Source: Neodontobutis hainanensis (lineage: Eukaryota > Chordata > Actinopteri > Gobiiformes > Odontobutidae). Taken from it: a DNA stretch of 64,000 bases. Location: NCBI GenBank assembly GCA_024349245.1, contig JALDNG010000431.1:62001-126000 (forward strand). The letters run 5' to 3'. This document shows, in pieces, positions 1 to 13,348 of this stretch (the first letter of the stretch is position 1; every line of letters begins with the position of its first letter). Below the pieces are notes generated by a model. The model was not told where the DNA came from. It saw only the letters and a program-made list of their open reading frames with translations, and searched no databases. Made by a program: the position numbers and the translations under genes.

Positions 1-3000
1 CAATGATAAATCCACAGATCTTGGATAACATTAGTTCATTTGTATTTTGTATAACTACTGAAAATTTACCTTTAAAAAATTGACATTTATTTCAATTTCA
101 CATTGAATTTTAAAATGAGTTTTTACCTCTTCGTTTGTTTTTTAATCTATCATTTTAGACATGAATTCATCATTTAAGTATAATCCTGGAAATCAAGTAC
201 TGCCCTGTTTCACTATTATTATTGATTGAATCGAATACTATTCGAATATGACGATAATTTAAAACAAGTTGATATTTGAGCATTCAAAAGAATTGGTGGA
301 TTTAATTTAACGTGCACGCAAAAAAAACAAAAGAGGAAAACTGGAACTGAATTAAAACAAGAATATCGTGTAGAAAAAGAAAATCTTCCTATAGCAGGAT
401 AAAAAGATGACGAATAAATTGTTAAAAAATCTTTTCAAATCAAATACTCCAGAGAATATTGGCGTAGTAGTTCAATTTAACGAATTTTAAGATTTTTTCT
501 GATAAATACAACAATACTAATGTTATTCAATTTTTATTTTGGTTAAGTAAGAATTAGTCAATTTTAAAAAATATCACAAGGCGTAACCAAAGATAGGTGC
601 AAACGGTGACCGTTGAGCGTTTGTCACATGTTACAAGAAATGCAAATGGGCAGTAGAATTAATTATTTTTTAATGGTTTTTATTCAAGAAACTCGTCAAA
701 ATATACACTTGCTATAGGTCCTGATTTTATTTCCAAAAAATTAAAAATTACAATATGCTTATATCTGCTAGCCGTCTTCAACTACTTTTTATGTTTAGAT
801 TGTAGCATACTATAAATGTAGGATTTTGTTTTGTGCTGAAATGAATTTTAGTGGAACACTTCAGTAATCTATTAAATAAATGGAAACACAGAAGTTACGA
901 ACGAACAAATTTTCAACTATATTTCATAAAAACATATTTCAATATTGTTTAAAAACCTCTGAAACATAAATATATGGTACAAATTTTGTCTAAAAACCAT
1001 TGAATTTTTATTAAACTCCCTTTTTTCATAGGTATAAATAAAATACCTTGTCCAGTTTGAATTGTGAACTATATATTACACTAAAAATTATCGAATTAAT
1101 TTTTTATCAAAATACTAAAAGGCAAAGATTGGCCTTATACTTTAATTCTGCGTATGTTATTACTTTTGAGTATTCTAACCACCAAAGCCAGATTTTTCTG
1201 CTAAAAATATAAGTCTTGGTTAAGTACAAGCTAGAGTCATTTAGAATTATGCTGTTTTTAAACATCATAGTAGTTTCATAAATAATACCAAAATTAAAAA
1301 AAATTAAGCAAAAATTTTATTGAATAAAAAACGAGAAAAGTTAACCAATACCTTAAAACTTGATTTAATAATCGACACAGCTTTCTTGAATGAGTATTTT
1401 AATCAATTTAAAATCAAATATTAAATTTATTTTCGTGCAAAAAAATTTTCATTTTATTCAATTTTTAATAATTTAATTTCACCTTTTTTAATTTGAGAGA
1501 GAAATCTTATTTATTTTTGCAGAATAAATTTTCAAAATAAAATATAATTGGCTGTTTCCAATTGATAATTTTTCGATGAAAAAATATCCTTTACTAAATC
1601 GAAGATATGTGTTTTACTGTTCAGCTGAAAGGAATACACGTCAATAGAACTCTCATTATTTTGATCAATGCTGAAATGTATAAATTTCTTATGAGAAGTT
1701 AATCTTTTGATATGACATTATGTAAACCTGAATACACTTGTGTATAGAAGAGAACAAATATTTTGTGAGTTTTTAAAATTAAAAAAGTATTAACTTTGAT
1801 TAATCCATGTTAATACAGCCAAAATATTTCATAACTGGTAGAAAAATTTAATTTCATAAAAGAAAATTCTGATATATGTGATAGAATAATGATTAAGTAT
1901 TTTTTATCGCTGATTGATCAAATTAGAAAAAATTATTTAGTTTCTTTTTTTCATAAAGAAAATAATTAAAAATTTTTAATTATTGACGATTATTTATTTT
2001 CCATGACATCATCAAAATAATTTTAACCAATCTCCTGTGATATGGGCCTTTTGTTTAAACTCTCTGAAATAATTCACTTGAGCTGAACTAAAACCTTTCT
2101 TTTTTATTTTCAATTAAATTATTTTGATTCCCGATTAAAAGAATCAAGTTGTTGTTGTTTATTTTAATTTGAAGGATTTATTCCTCCTAGTATCTTAAAT
2201 TTTAAAAGGGAATGATTTTTTTAACGCTGATTATTTGATCCCTTATCTTATTTGAATTTTATGAAAATCAAACACAAACAGTAGATTCGAGTGATATTTA
2301 TAAATCCATGTCCGTAAAACCAGTTTATACGTGTATTTTGAAAAAAATCTTATGAAATCATTAAATTATTAGAATATTCTCTATTTTTAGTTTAAATTGA
2401 ATTTTAAATCATCAATATAAACTATAAGTACTGTGTCAGATATAAATATTGAATTTCATATTTATATTAACGGGGCAACTGAATAAGGCTAACATTAGAT
2501 ACTGCCATCGTATTTAACCAGTAAAATTAAAAGAAAAGGTGAATAGTTTGTCGTCGTATATTTAACTGACTTTCTATAAATTTGTATTTTCCTGTAAATT
2601 TAATGATAATCTTCAAAGCTGTTAAAATTTTAATTTTAAAATTATTCGTATTTCAGTTGAATTCAAGGATATTTTTTGCTTAAAGCTTTAATTTTTTTGT
2701 GAGTTCATGTTCATTATGCCTCGTGATTTCATTTATATATTTTAATAATATTTTCAAACGGTGTTAAAACCGCAAAAATTAACTTAATTTTTATCAATTT
2801 GTCAAACTGTAATATTTATACTGAAATTATACTTTGAGGAATTTCACTTAATCTTTAAAATAAAGTTGCGTTGTATCAATTTTTGATTTACATATTAAAC
2901 TTTAAAGTTGAGAAAGTGAAAAAAAATTAAATTCCATGAAATTTTTTATTCTATGTTTCATGATCGAAAAATTTTTGACAAATAGAATTTTAAGCTTTCG

Positions 3001-3039
3001 ACTGCTCAGAAAGCAATTAAATAACATATACAAGTGTAA
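1..3039. other. No gene seen
   Basis: Very AT-rich sequence with stop codons in all frames. No exon-like stretch, RNA gene or repeat could be supported on either strand. Confidence 0.6.
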
Positions 3040-5040
3040 AGCCTCGATATAAAGGAGGTTAAATTTGAAAAATGACAAATATTCTGAAATCAAATTATAT
3101 CGAAATGTTATATGGAATAAATGTTTAATAAAAATAAGGACAAAATAAGGTCGAATGTCCCTATAACGTTATCAATTTGGAGTGGACAAAAGGGTGTTAT
3201 GGAAAGGCTCGAAGTTATCGGTACGTTCGGACTGTGTTTAGAGTTGAATCATTAATAAAGGGATAATTGAAAAAGTGATACTGGAGCATGAAAGATAAGC
3301 CAAACAAGCGATTCTCTATACTTAAAGAACATTAAATGGGCAATTTTAGTTTCGAAGAATTTTATTTTCAAAGGAATAGCTTCTACTCAAATACCAACAG
3401 TCCATAAAAGATATGAGAAGGGCGACTTGGAATCTTAAAAATGTTTCGCCGTAGCCCAAATACATCATGTAAAAAGAGTAGAAAGTCCCAAACATAACAA
3501 ATAGTTTGCAAGTATCTTTAAAAATAACATATTTTTTGACAACATTTTTCTTTTTTTATTTTCAAATACATAAATCTGTCAAATTTTTTTATGATACCGA
3601 GCAATGATATAATCAAGTTGATCGCATAATTTTACTGCGCTTGAATCATTCATGCTATTCTCTCCAAAAATACTTCAAATGTTAAAAGCTTGAAAGCCCT
3701 TTCGAGCCGAAATTATATCCGGTTCATTTTGTCGTCAACATCATCATTTATATAATTATCTGGAAGTGTAAATACAGATTCTACTATCTCATCTCAAGTC
3801 ATCGCACCACCAATAATTAGTTGGTGATCACCAGCTACATATCCAACAAACTCAACATCCTCTTTAACCTCATTAAACTGTTTCAATAACTGCCAATTGA
3901 AAATAATGTCCTCATCAACTACTTTTGCCTGCTTAAAAGTATCCTTGCTAATTATGAATTTTGACTTCCCAAAACATGCTCTGATTGTTTCGTGGAAGCA
4001 TTACTTCATGCTTTGCGGAAAATTGTCAATGCATCATAAAGACTCAAGTTAAATGGGCTCCCATAATCTATTGCTTTGATTTTTCCCAGTAAAACACGCG
4101 TATAAATTACTTTCAAAGTTTGGGTTCTTCCTACATCCGTATATTGTGTGCAAGTTGTAGTATAAAGGAGAAAAACTTTAATTCAATATTTTCAAAGGGT
4201 TTATTTAACGGATGAGATGTAAAATTACTAACACACAATAAAATTTTTCAACCAAGTGCGTGAAGTCTTCAAAGCCAACTCGCGAGCCCTACCTCGAGGA
4301 TTATTGCAACCATTTACGTCTTTCTATGAGAAATGTGATTTTTTATGTTTTTGAAGCAGCGAGGCTTTGGAAAATTTTCAACCACGAGCAGTTGTGTATT
4401 TCATTATCAGTCATCATGGCACAAACTATGACTGTGGCTCCATCTTTACTTTTCCTATTGGTCCAGTGTTCTCCATTAAAAGCTAAGGTCCTATGAGGTG
4501 ATATCTGCCAAACAAAACCTGTTTCATCAAAACTAAAAATTTTAGAAGGGTTATATTTCTCAGTGTCTTTCTTTAATAATTCTTCTTATTAAGTTCAAAG
4601 TTATACAACTTGCACCGAATCGACCTCAACTTGAGTGCTTTTAAATTCTTGAGAGTTTCTATCAGAAAGCATTTCATGTCATCAGTTATTTGCTCGATAA
4701 TTGTTGATTACTTATAGGTTTTTCAACCTTTTGGCCTTTTATTTCAAAAAGAAGGCGCTTTTGAGAAAATTATGGATCCTAATCTGTTTTAACCGTTTGA
4801 AAAGTTATCAATCAACAGTTCCATATTGTGTGGTCTTTATTCTCGTCAGTTTTTGGGAAATCTCGGTCAGGTGATGTATCTTCAATAGCTTTTATTGATT
4901 TTATTTTTTCATTTAAAGTTGTAAGAAATACTTTTAATATGTTTTCTAAGTCAGTTAGATCGAGATTCCTGTGCGTAATTCATGGTGTCTTTTTTCTCTA
5001 TATGCATCAGGGTAAGTATTTTAGATTCCTGTTGTAGAAT
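3040..5040 (-). mobile_element. Decayed pogo/Tigger-type DNA transposon
   Basis: Approximate extent of a Tc1/mariner-superfamily relic, defined by the broken transposase at 3730-4600. Sequence such as gcctcgatataaagg near 3040 and ccctataacgttatc near 3155 resembles the 'ctcgatata / tataacg' ends common in Tigger-like elements. I could not match a clear inverted copy near 5040, so both boundaries are estimates. The element is AT-rich and decayed. Confidence 0.4.
3730..4600 (-). pseudogene. Tigger-like DDE transposase, decayed
   Basis: The minus strand encodes recognisable pieces of a pogo/Tigger transposase. The catalytic-core signature FSFDETGFVWQISP lies near 4505-4545. It is followed by RTLAFNGEHW and KSKDGATVIVCAMMT, and, after a frame change, FPKPRCFKNIKNH near 4335-4385. 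A C-terminal part with LSLYDALTIFRKA, HETIRACFGKSKF and WQLLKQFNEV follows at about 3830-4070. Order and spacing match the family. There are several frameshifts and in-frame stops (for example after NIKNH and IFRKA). No 21-26 nt GT..AG introns explain these, unlike the host genes in this window. The N-terminal CENP-B/helix-turn-helix region expected near 4600-5000 is not recognisable. It is a dead copy. Confidence 0.75.
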
Positions 5041-7015
5041 TTTATTATATTTTAAGCCTTTTTTAACTTAAAATCTTAAACTATTTTTAAAAAAGTGATA
5101 CAAGATAGAGTTGACGATAATAAGCTGCTATTGGTATATGCGCAAACTCGAAACAAAATTCTGACGAAAGCGTGATATTCTTCCATGACCACTATGAATG
5201 TAAATACCTATGGTTAATTAATAGTGAGGTTAATTTTTATTTTTGGGTTCTAATTATAAAATTAATACTTTCAAAATTTCAAATTGTTTATAAATTTTTA
5301 TAAATAGTTGACTTATGGCGTATAAAGGAAAGTTTTCCACTTCAACTTCGCATGTTAATTAATAAAACAGAAAAGTGGTTTTGTGGCTGCATATATGTGT
5401 ATTTAAAGCGAAGCGGCGCGTTTATCCAGCTTATAGCACATGACATCGGATTTAAGAATATATTTGAAAACAATAAAGGTTGCTTGATCGTAATTGATTT
5501 AACAATTAATCATCTTTAATGGATGTTTGATGAATAAGCTCATTATTTATTTTAATGAAATGTTTTATGTGCCGTAAAGTGACGATTTGGTATATTGTAT
5601 GTGATTTCTGGTGTTATTGAGCCACAGATAACGAAGTCATTTGATGTATTTTGATTTCTTTGAAGTTTATAAAACGCAGGCCTAGAGCTACCTTTTAAAT
5701 AATCATTAAATTTAATCATTTTTATCAAAGGTGAGCAGGTAAACTGAAAAAAATGTTAATTCTGTTATTTTTACAACCCGTAAAAAACACACTTATTAAG
5801 ATATCAAGCCTTTGCATTCGAAGATTAATTTGATTGAATAAAGTCAACACAGAGTTATAGTCGACAGAGGGAATTTTAAGTTATTCAATTATTTTGTTAG
5901 GAGACAAACATAACTGTGATGGATATCACATTTTCCAGATTATCGATTCATTTTCTTCATGTTAAAATAACGTTGAAAAAATATAAAATGCACCAAAAAA
6001 TATGAATTACTTAATATTCAGATGTCTGCAAATAGCTATTGAACTTAGACCTCCAGCGTGATTCATAAGAATCATTTAATAGACCATGCATTATTAAACG
6101 TTAAAAACGATTGCTGTGTTCATGATTTTTTTATTTATAACTGACGATAAAATCAAAAATTTAGCAAACTTGAAAATTTCAGCTTATTCAAAGTTAAGCC
6201 TCTTCTTTAGGCGTTTTAGAAAATCGTGACACTTATCTTTCATGAAATATCATAAATCGCGGCTAGAGAATGCCTATTGAGTCAAAGAAGGAGCCTCGAT
6301 TTTTTTTCGTTGGCAAGGCTGTGAAGCAAAATACGATTATTTCAAAAATTCATTTAAGTTAACCGAACTGAAATAATTTATTCTACGCCGGAGATTAAGG
6401 CGGCTCAAATTTTAAAATCCTTTATTCAAACGAATTTTAACCCTTACTAGTTAAAAACTAAAACATGAAATGTATTAGATAACGGGAGATAACACAAAAT
6501 TTATTTTCATATTTGATGCATTAATTTGATTAATCTTCAAATAGATACGATCGATCTTTAAGATCATTGTTTTATTTCGGATCGTGTGAAGAAAGGTAAA
6601 AGTTATGTATCTTCAATAGAAAAAATCATGAGCAACCTTAAAAATAGTTACTTTAGAAAACAACCTCATTAAAAATCCCAAACATTAGATTATAACAAAC
6701 ATTTGATGCTTAAACCATGATATATTTATGGAAGATAAATTTATACGGTTAATATTTCACATAAATACATGTTTGGAAATGTGTATTTAAAAATTTAAAA
6801 AAACTCGAAATGGCGTTATAATAAATCATCTTGTGTTACGCATGTGTGATAATTATTAAAACTCCTGCTTATGCTTATGAAGCCATCACAGTTTTGATCT
6901 AAAATTTTTTTCACATTTTTATTTAAACTAAAATGATTTATATTTGCGGTTTAAAGTGTTATTTGGCCTGATCTTTCGAAATAATTCACAACTTATGAAG
7001 AATCAAAATTTTCAG
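5041..7015. other. No gene seen
   Basis: AT-rich sequence. A short open stretch near 6385-6455 on the plus strand is not enough to call a gene. Confidence 0.5.
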
Positions 7016-7410
7016 GCTGCTTATTTAAATCCGATGCTTGTACAATTGAGGGCTGCCTAGCTTTTTCTTTGAAGGAAGTGATATTTTATTTTTAATTGGT
7101 GAAGATGAAAGTCGCTTTTAGATGCAGATTTACAAGAAGAAAATTCGGACACCAAACTCACATCCATTAGTACCCATTCCCCAATATGGATGATTTGTAT
7201 AAGTGGAAATATAAAACTATGTAATAATCAAGTCGTTATTAGAGATTTACAAAGAAATTTGTGGTTCGACAACTTTTCATTGATAAAAACGAATCGTGTG
7301 ATGATTTATTTGTACATTTTTTGTTTAAACACGTGTAAAAATGCAAATTTAATGATATACGCTTCGTGTCTTCTGATATAATGAATGAAATCGATAAGTC
7401 CAAAGGGATA
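7016..7410 (+). CDS. BTB/POZ-like domain, partial, frame broken
   Basis: Approximate extent. From 7071 the plus strand reads EGSDILFLIGEDESRF. One missing T in the run at about 7116-7119 joins it to a second frame with HSPIWMICISG, NNQVVIRDLQRN and IYLYIF. This follows the BTB plan: 'SD..F.VG' first strand, 'SP.f..MfsG' helix, 'v.i.D.....f...l.YiYt' strand and helix, then a helix with a YA..L motif (NLMIYASCLLI). An exon-like stretch AAYLNPMLVQLRAA lies just upstream, after a TTTTCAG. The usual 'HK' of the family is not clear. Start, end and link to the coding block at 7519 are unknown. The BTB reading is an inference from pattern only. Confidence 0.35.
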
Positions 7411-7518
7411 ATCCCCACATTATGCCAACAAATGGATAGAAGGCTTTAAATGTTTGTACATAAGAGCAAATATTGTTAAAAACAACAGCAAATATTCCGA
7501 GAGTTATTCATTCAAAAA

Positions 7519-8550
7519 ATGAACCCTCCATACCGTCCAGGTACAATTAAAGCAAACCTATCAGTGCTTCCAAAGAATTTTTGTCCTCGTGCAAACTTTC
7601 CAAAGGAGTATATTTACAACTCTGACTACGAGTGCCAAAATTACGCACAGAACGAAAGACGTATCGATTTTTATTAAACCAGGCTTATTTGATCGCCAGG
7701 TTTGCAACTGTGATTCCTGCCTTTACTCGTATGGAAAATCGTACACCTATCAAAACAACGAATTTTATTATAAAGGTGAGCAGTATTTCGTGACTCCAAG
7801 ATGGATATTTCCCCCTTTCCAATTAGTAGCGTGAGTTCTAATATTTAGCAACCATGCAAAAGGCATGCATAGTTACTATCAAGTAACTTTTACTTTTTAA
7901 AGAGCGCCTCAAATCCGCGCAAATCACCAATTAATGACCACCTAAAAATACTAAAAAGGGTAAAATTCCAAAAATTTTCAGTCTGCTCCAGGCGTGAAGA
8001 ATATCGGTTTCCTGAGCAACACTACAACTCCGCATCCCTCCCGAAAAATTGTCAATTCAAACAACCGATATCTTCGATGTTTAATTTACAAATAACGTTA
8101 GAAGAACTGAGCACCAGGAATTAAAAAAAATTACTATGTATTTTGAAAATTTAACGCAGCCACAAAATATAAATGAATACAACGCTCGTGAAATTCGTGC
8201 AGACTTTTGTGTAGAACACAACGTTAACGATGGATTTCACCAAAGCATCAATTTTCCTCAAATATCCAAACCAGATTTTGAACGTATGCATTTATTGACA
8301 AATAAGAACACTTTGAAAGACAGCGAAGTACACCATATAAAAAAGTAAATGGAAAGAAAGAAATATCAGAAATGGTGTTATTTTTGTCTTATTCAAGATA
8401 TGCCCCGATCTACTTCCAGGATTTTTAGCTTGTATTAAAAATGGAATCGTTCATAAAAATTGTCAAGATTTTGACACGGCGATGAACGTGTTGAGACTCG
8501 CTGATGGTGATATGAATGTTGAGACATCACATGATTTTAGATCACAATGA
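7519..8550 (+). CDS. Unassigned multi-exon gene
   Basis: A coding-like plus-strand block, cut by stretches that look like 22-25 nt introns. It starts MNPPYRP; a 24-nt GTACAATT..TATCAG intron joins to VLPKNFCPRANFPKEYIYN. A 22-nt intron follows NERR, then a Cys-rich part RQVCNCDSCLYSYGK. Later parts include RREEYRFPEQHYNSASLPKN, NINEYNAREIRADFCVEHN and, after a 25-nt intron, CPDLLPGFLACIKNG and DFDTAMNVLRLADGDMN before a TGA at 8548. At least one A-run frame change (near 7950) must be assumed, and the join near 8120 is uncertain. The protein is rich in Asn, Tyr and Cys. I do not recognise the family. It may continue the BTB-like exons upstream. Confidence 0.35.
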
Positions 8551-8920
8551 AGGTTCTTTTGTCTGGTGCTTATTTACCCACATCCTTACCATATGAAATA
8601 GATGATCCAAACACATTAAGTATGATTCAAATGATCCTAAATGTCAAATTAAAAAAACTATATTTACCATGTTTGTGGCCCATATACATTTGGCAAAACT
8701 TAAAAATATTGAATTAATTGTCTTAAATTATAATTTTGATGCAAAAATATATTTATTTAATACGTTATAATTTTATCTTTAACATAACCAAAAATCTTAC
8801 AATTTATTCCTGAAGAAAAAATAAAATTGTCACAAAATTAGAGATAAGAATTCATTATCAAATCATCCATCAATAAAACTGTTCATCATAATATCCTTAA
8901 AATTTTACTCTTTATGAGTT

Positions 8921-9130
8921 TCATATAGACAGCTTAATTATGGGTTTACTTTTAATTCCAGAACAAAAAGAACATTCAGCCATCTTTTTTGCTTTCCTAA
9001 TTGGCGTTTCTGTTATTTCACACAATAACGTCTGAACTGGCTCGAGTATTGCCAGTAATGGGAATATAACGCCAATTAATATTTCATTCTCTTTCTCCGA
9101 ATGATGATTTTCAAATGAAAAATAACTCAA
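8921..9130 (-). CDS. Unassigned open frame, possible exon
   Basis: A 69-codon frame with low-AT codon use for this region: ENEILIGVIFPLLAILEPVQ, then CEITETPIRKAKKM and a C-x2-C pair (ECSFCSG). A GT..AG stretch of 30 nt within it could be an in-frame intron. No family recognised; it may be chance. Confidence 0.25.
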   Translation of the reverse strand: MSYFSFENHHSEKENEILIGVIFPLLAILEPVQTLLCEITETPIRKAKKMAECSFCSGIKSKPIIKLSI

Positions 9131-10647
9131 ATCGAGATAAAAATTTATATTTGAAGATAAAAAATATTAAACCACAGTCAGTGCAAATCCTCATTCGACT
9201 ACCAAATAACGTTTTATCCATATTTTTATCAAAAGCGGAAAATTAAAATCTCAAAAGCTTTAAGTGGAATTTTAAAATAAATAAAAAAATATTATGGCGA
9301 ACCATGCTTTTTATTGATAAATATGATTGTAGCAGTGGTGAATAATCAGAACCTTTGCGTTTTATAACTTTGAAAAATTAATCTATCAAAAAATACTTTT
9401 GGCTTTTCGTTATTTTCATTTTTATATTTTAGGGTTGAGATTATTTAATCAAAAACATAAGGAATAATGTAAATCAGAAAAGCGTTCATATGATTTTAAA
9501 AATAGTCGTTTATTGATTGAAATATTAATCTTAAAAATAAACTCAACGTTTCTGAACAATTATGATTATCAGCAACAGAAAAGCATTGAAATGAAGACGA
9601 AGGCCTGTTTACTAATTGTTCGTTTCAAAATTAAAATAAAAAATACTTCTTTCAAAAACTAGTTCGAATGTATTTTCGACTAATTATTTGGCCATTTGAT
9701 TAAAATTTATTCATGTATATTTTACTAAGATTAGACTGTCAATAATTTTTCCACGTTACAATATTTTTGTATTTTAAAATCTTTCATTCAACGTTGTTCT
9801 TGTATGTTTTCACACATTTTGAACCATGGGTTTTCACGATCAAACAATTTTATTTTTAAATAAAGCCATATTTTTCATCATTATCTTCTTCCGGCAGTGT
9901 TTACACCCTTAAAAAAGTTCAACACGTCTCGAATTAGAAAAAAAATTATTTGAATTTTTTATATAGCACATGAACATAAAAAAATGTTGTGAATAGTTTC
10001 ATTGTCAGTAAAAGCTTCAGCTCATTTTTTCCAACAGCTTTTAAATTATTCCGCGATATATTCATGAATAAAATTGCAATTTAAATAAAAGTATAAAACA
10101 TAAAGAAATATAAAGTTAAGTTATTTAATTGAGAAAAACTGGTCACAATTGCACTTTGCATAATTGTGATGGAATATTATACGAACTATGTTAAAAACTG
10201 AAATTTGCTTCTAACTTTCTGCATGAAAGACAAGGATTTTTAAATTTTAGCAATCACGTAATCACAGTTAATTAAAAGAAATGGGAGGTTTATTGATTTT
10301 AAAAAATCAAACAATTTCAAATATAAAAAACCATTTAATTGAAATTTCAAACTTATTAAAAATAACTTATCACGAACTTTTTGGTTATCTGCCAAGTACC
10401 TTCAATAAATTTTATAAATATCAAAAATATTTTTATGTCCTTATTTTACCAAGTTAAAATATAATGAACTTTACTTATTTGAAAGGGTTAAACTTCCTAA
10501 ATTTCCTTGTTTAAATTCGTGGATCTGCATGTTTTATTAGAATTAATTTAAGTTTGAAGCTAAATTCGTTTTTTTAAATTCTCCCATGATGGAAACGGTT
10601 TTTAAAAAATAGATAGATGGAGCTCCAATGAAATCGATTTGTTTAAG
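9131..10647. other. No gene seen
   Basis: AT-rich sequence; nothing supported. Upstream exons of the SANT gene at 10648 may lie at its right end. Confidence 0.45.
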
Positions 10648-11156
10648 ATGGCTCTGTCTGAAAATTTATGGAATTTTAACCAAATATCCAAAAGAGTATG
10701 ATAAATTGAATTATTAGATTGGAACAAAGAGTGCAGTCGAATGCAAACTTTTTTTCATCAAGGAATTTTATCACCCTGAAAAACTATACATCAAACGATT
10801 TACTCCAAAATATGTAGAGATATAATATATCATTTAGACCAATCAATTAAACATGGAACATTTAAAAAAACGTGAAACATCTTCTCAACACTTTTCAAAT
10901 GCCAATTTATTTGTGCAGGAGATCGAATCTGGAATAATTTGCTACAGGTGCATTCTTTACTTGACACGACGAGAATATGTTGGCCAGTTCATAATTCTAA
11001 GGAATTAAACGAAACCATCTACCATCATCATATGTAACTAAATTAAATTCGAGTCATAGAACAAGTCTCGTTCATAAAATACAAGAAAAAACAACTAAAA
11101 ATCTGGATACGTGTTTTCAAATAAATATTTGCAAACTCTGTGACTCGTATCTTTGA
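10648..11156 (+). CDS. SANT/Myb-like domain protein, corepressor type
   Basis: Four short introns (22, 24, 23 and 20 nt; first at 10696-10717) join five exons into one frame of 139 codons plus stop, with no base corrections. The N-terminal part reads WNFNQISKRIGTKSAVECKL. This matches the third helix of SANT domains such as those of NCoR/SMRT ('W..IAKMVGTKSEAQCKNF') and CoREST. Two CxxC pairs follow (CYRC about two-thirds along, CKLC near the end) that could bind zinc. The acidic first half of the SANT domain is missing, so real upstream exons are likely; the ATG at 10648 may be internal. SANT proteins of this type act in nuclear histone-deacetylase complexes. The SANT call is from the motif; the exact family is an inference. 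Confidence 0.45.
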
Positions 11157-12196
11157 AAAAGTTACATTCAGTCCAATTGCCTTAATTGATCGAATTGATA
11201 ATAGAGAAGCAAATCTTCCACAAAGATAGAAATAATGATTCAAAAAATTATTATTTCTAAAATATATATTTTGTCAAAATCATTAAATTTTAACTTTTTT
11301 TTACTATTTTTGTTCAACACCTCATAGTTACACAAAAGTAACATAAAATGACTTCTTGAAAAAGCTCTAATTTTTGCGTCTGAGTTTTAAACCCAAAATA
11401 GGGCCAAAATTTAATTTATTTTGTGGATTTTTAAAAGCTTCAGATAAAATTGCTTGAATTATCTAAAATTTAGTTTGATTCTTATCTATCAGTTACTCGC
11501 AATTGAGATATTTGTTTAAGTCTGAATTTAAATACTCAAAAAAATGGAAATTTGTTAACGTTCGATTATATCTTTTTGTAGGTCAATGGGGGTGTACAAG
11601 AATATGACTTCCCTTGCAATAGAAACTTGATTTTAATTGTGGTGGATCTAACACTCTCAGAACCAAGGTTTGGGGCTCGTGTACTAGGTAATGTGCCGAC
11701 CTGGAAATTAGGTTCACATGTATAACCTTAAAATAACACTTTTACAATGCATATTTAAATTTTTACTCCTGAAATGTTTCCCTTGGATTTTACACCATTC
11801 AGCTCCACTGAAACATTTAGCATACCCAATTCTGCAAGACGATATAAACTTGTAACTCTTAAGCAATTTTTATTTTTAACCCTGAGTCAAGTTTATTAAG
11901 CTTCATTTCATTAGCTTGAAGACAGAAGTTTAATTTTTAAGTATTGCGGAAAAATAAAATGGAATCTTATCATGGTTCAATATTTTACTTTTTGGGGAGA
12001 TTTTAAAAAGGGGAAGTTCACCTTGACGTTCACCAAATATAACAAATTGTTATCCCCTTTCACCTTCAAGGTGTCACAAAATTGTATGACTTGCACCTTC
12101 CTGTTGCGCCCTCCATCAAAAGTATGCCAAGGAAAACTTCTTTTTAATTAATTTCTCCATACGGCCTCTCACTGCTCTTCAAACATCAGAATAGGA
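11157..12196. other. No gene called
   Basis: AT-rich. The stretch 11580-11725 is open on both strands for about 48 codons but resembles nothing I know and has no neighbouring exons. Confidence 0.45.
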
Positions 12197-12910
12197 TTAT
12201 TTATGTTCCGTTCGATAAATTTTTAAACTATTCTCTTCAAAATTTTTTATTTCTTTCCAGTCCGTACCATTTTCAGTCATAAATATCAATTCATTTATAC
12301 TTAAGAAAGTTTTCACTTCGTGCATGAGATTCTTTTGTGTTTCTTTTTTTTTGCTCCTGAGCATATCAACTGGAGCTCAGTAATAGCTGCGCTCAAAACG
12401 AATTCCCTTTGAAGATAATTAAAGACCTGATGATTTTTATCATCAGGTCTCTCATTGGACAGAACGATGGTTTTTCGAAAAGGAGGAGAAATCTATTTTT
12501 TGGTCATCACAACAAGCTATTTTTATGCAAGAAACGTCTTTGAATGGAATGGGCGCGGTAAGAAATCGTAAAAGGTTAAAGCTTACAGAACTACGAGCTA
12601 AAGAACAACACAAGTGATCGTGACATTTTAAAATTCGTGGTTAACATTGTGACGTTGTAGCATTGTTCAATTTTCAAGTTTCGCATAAATTATCAAAATT
12701 ACTATCATACATCATCGTCTTGTTTTAACAGTTCACAGGAAAATCCTCTATCACCGCATTTTCAAATATTTTCCCCGCTTTTACCAGTAACTTGGAAATA
12801 TTTTATTTCAGACTCTATTTCGGTCTTTTTACAATTGTTGCGTTGATGGGTTCAAAAATATTCATGATGAGCACTAAAACAGTTGTGAAATTAATGGCAC
12901 AACTGTTCAT
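12197..12910 (-). CDS. Unassigned gene, C-terminal exons
   Basis: The last part is convincing: from about 12470 down to the TAA at 12197-12199 the minus strand reads IVLSNERPDDKNHQVFNYLQ, REFVLSAAITELQLICSGA, a Lys run, then KNLMHEVKTFLSINELIFMT and WKEIKNFEENSLKIYRTEHK. One A must be added to the nine-A run at 12342-12350. Upstream blocks (RFLTAPIPFKDVSCIKIACC near 12520-12600, AGKIFENAVIEDFPVNC near 12740-12790, NIFEPINATIV near 12840-12870) also look coding, but their joins are not solved. Mostly helical, no known motif. It may be the 3' part of the same gene as 13349-14133, since the 440 nt between them also carry exon-like pieces. Confidence 0.4.
12423..12450. repeat. Perfect 11-bp hairpin inside an exon
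   Basis: The arms 12423-12433 (agacctgatga) and 12440-12450 (tcatcaggtct) are exact reverse complements around a 6-nt loop. They lie within the coding exon of the minus-strand gene ending at 12197 and encode part of PDDKNHQ. Confidence 0.8.
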
Positions 12911-13348
12911 TCTAAGTGGATTATATTCACGTCTTCTATGAATAGCGCATATAAGTTATACTGTTCAAAATTATCACACGCTCTTTAAGTTGAATTTGAT
13001 TTAGGTGGATCTTCATCTGCTCCAATATTAATCTTGAAAAACAAAAATTGTTTTCAATTGTTCCACATTTATAAAAAAATCAAAATCTTCTATTCTTACC
13101 AGCGAGAATGAAAGCCTTTCAGAATGTCTGACAATGAGTGTATTGAGAGGGGAAGAAAAGGCATATTTTAAACCATATTAATTTAGGTCAACATAAGCAT
13201 GGAAAAAGCTTGTGCTCTTCACAGACCATCTTATCATGATCTGGTACTTAAGTCTATCTTGAGAGTGCATTAAACTTAATGTCCTTCGTTTAATATTTTG
13301 ACTCCGATAAAAACGCGGAATTTTCAGTCCTGGTTTATTGTGGCTTCT

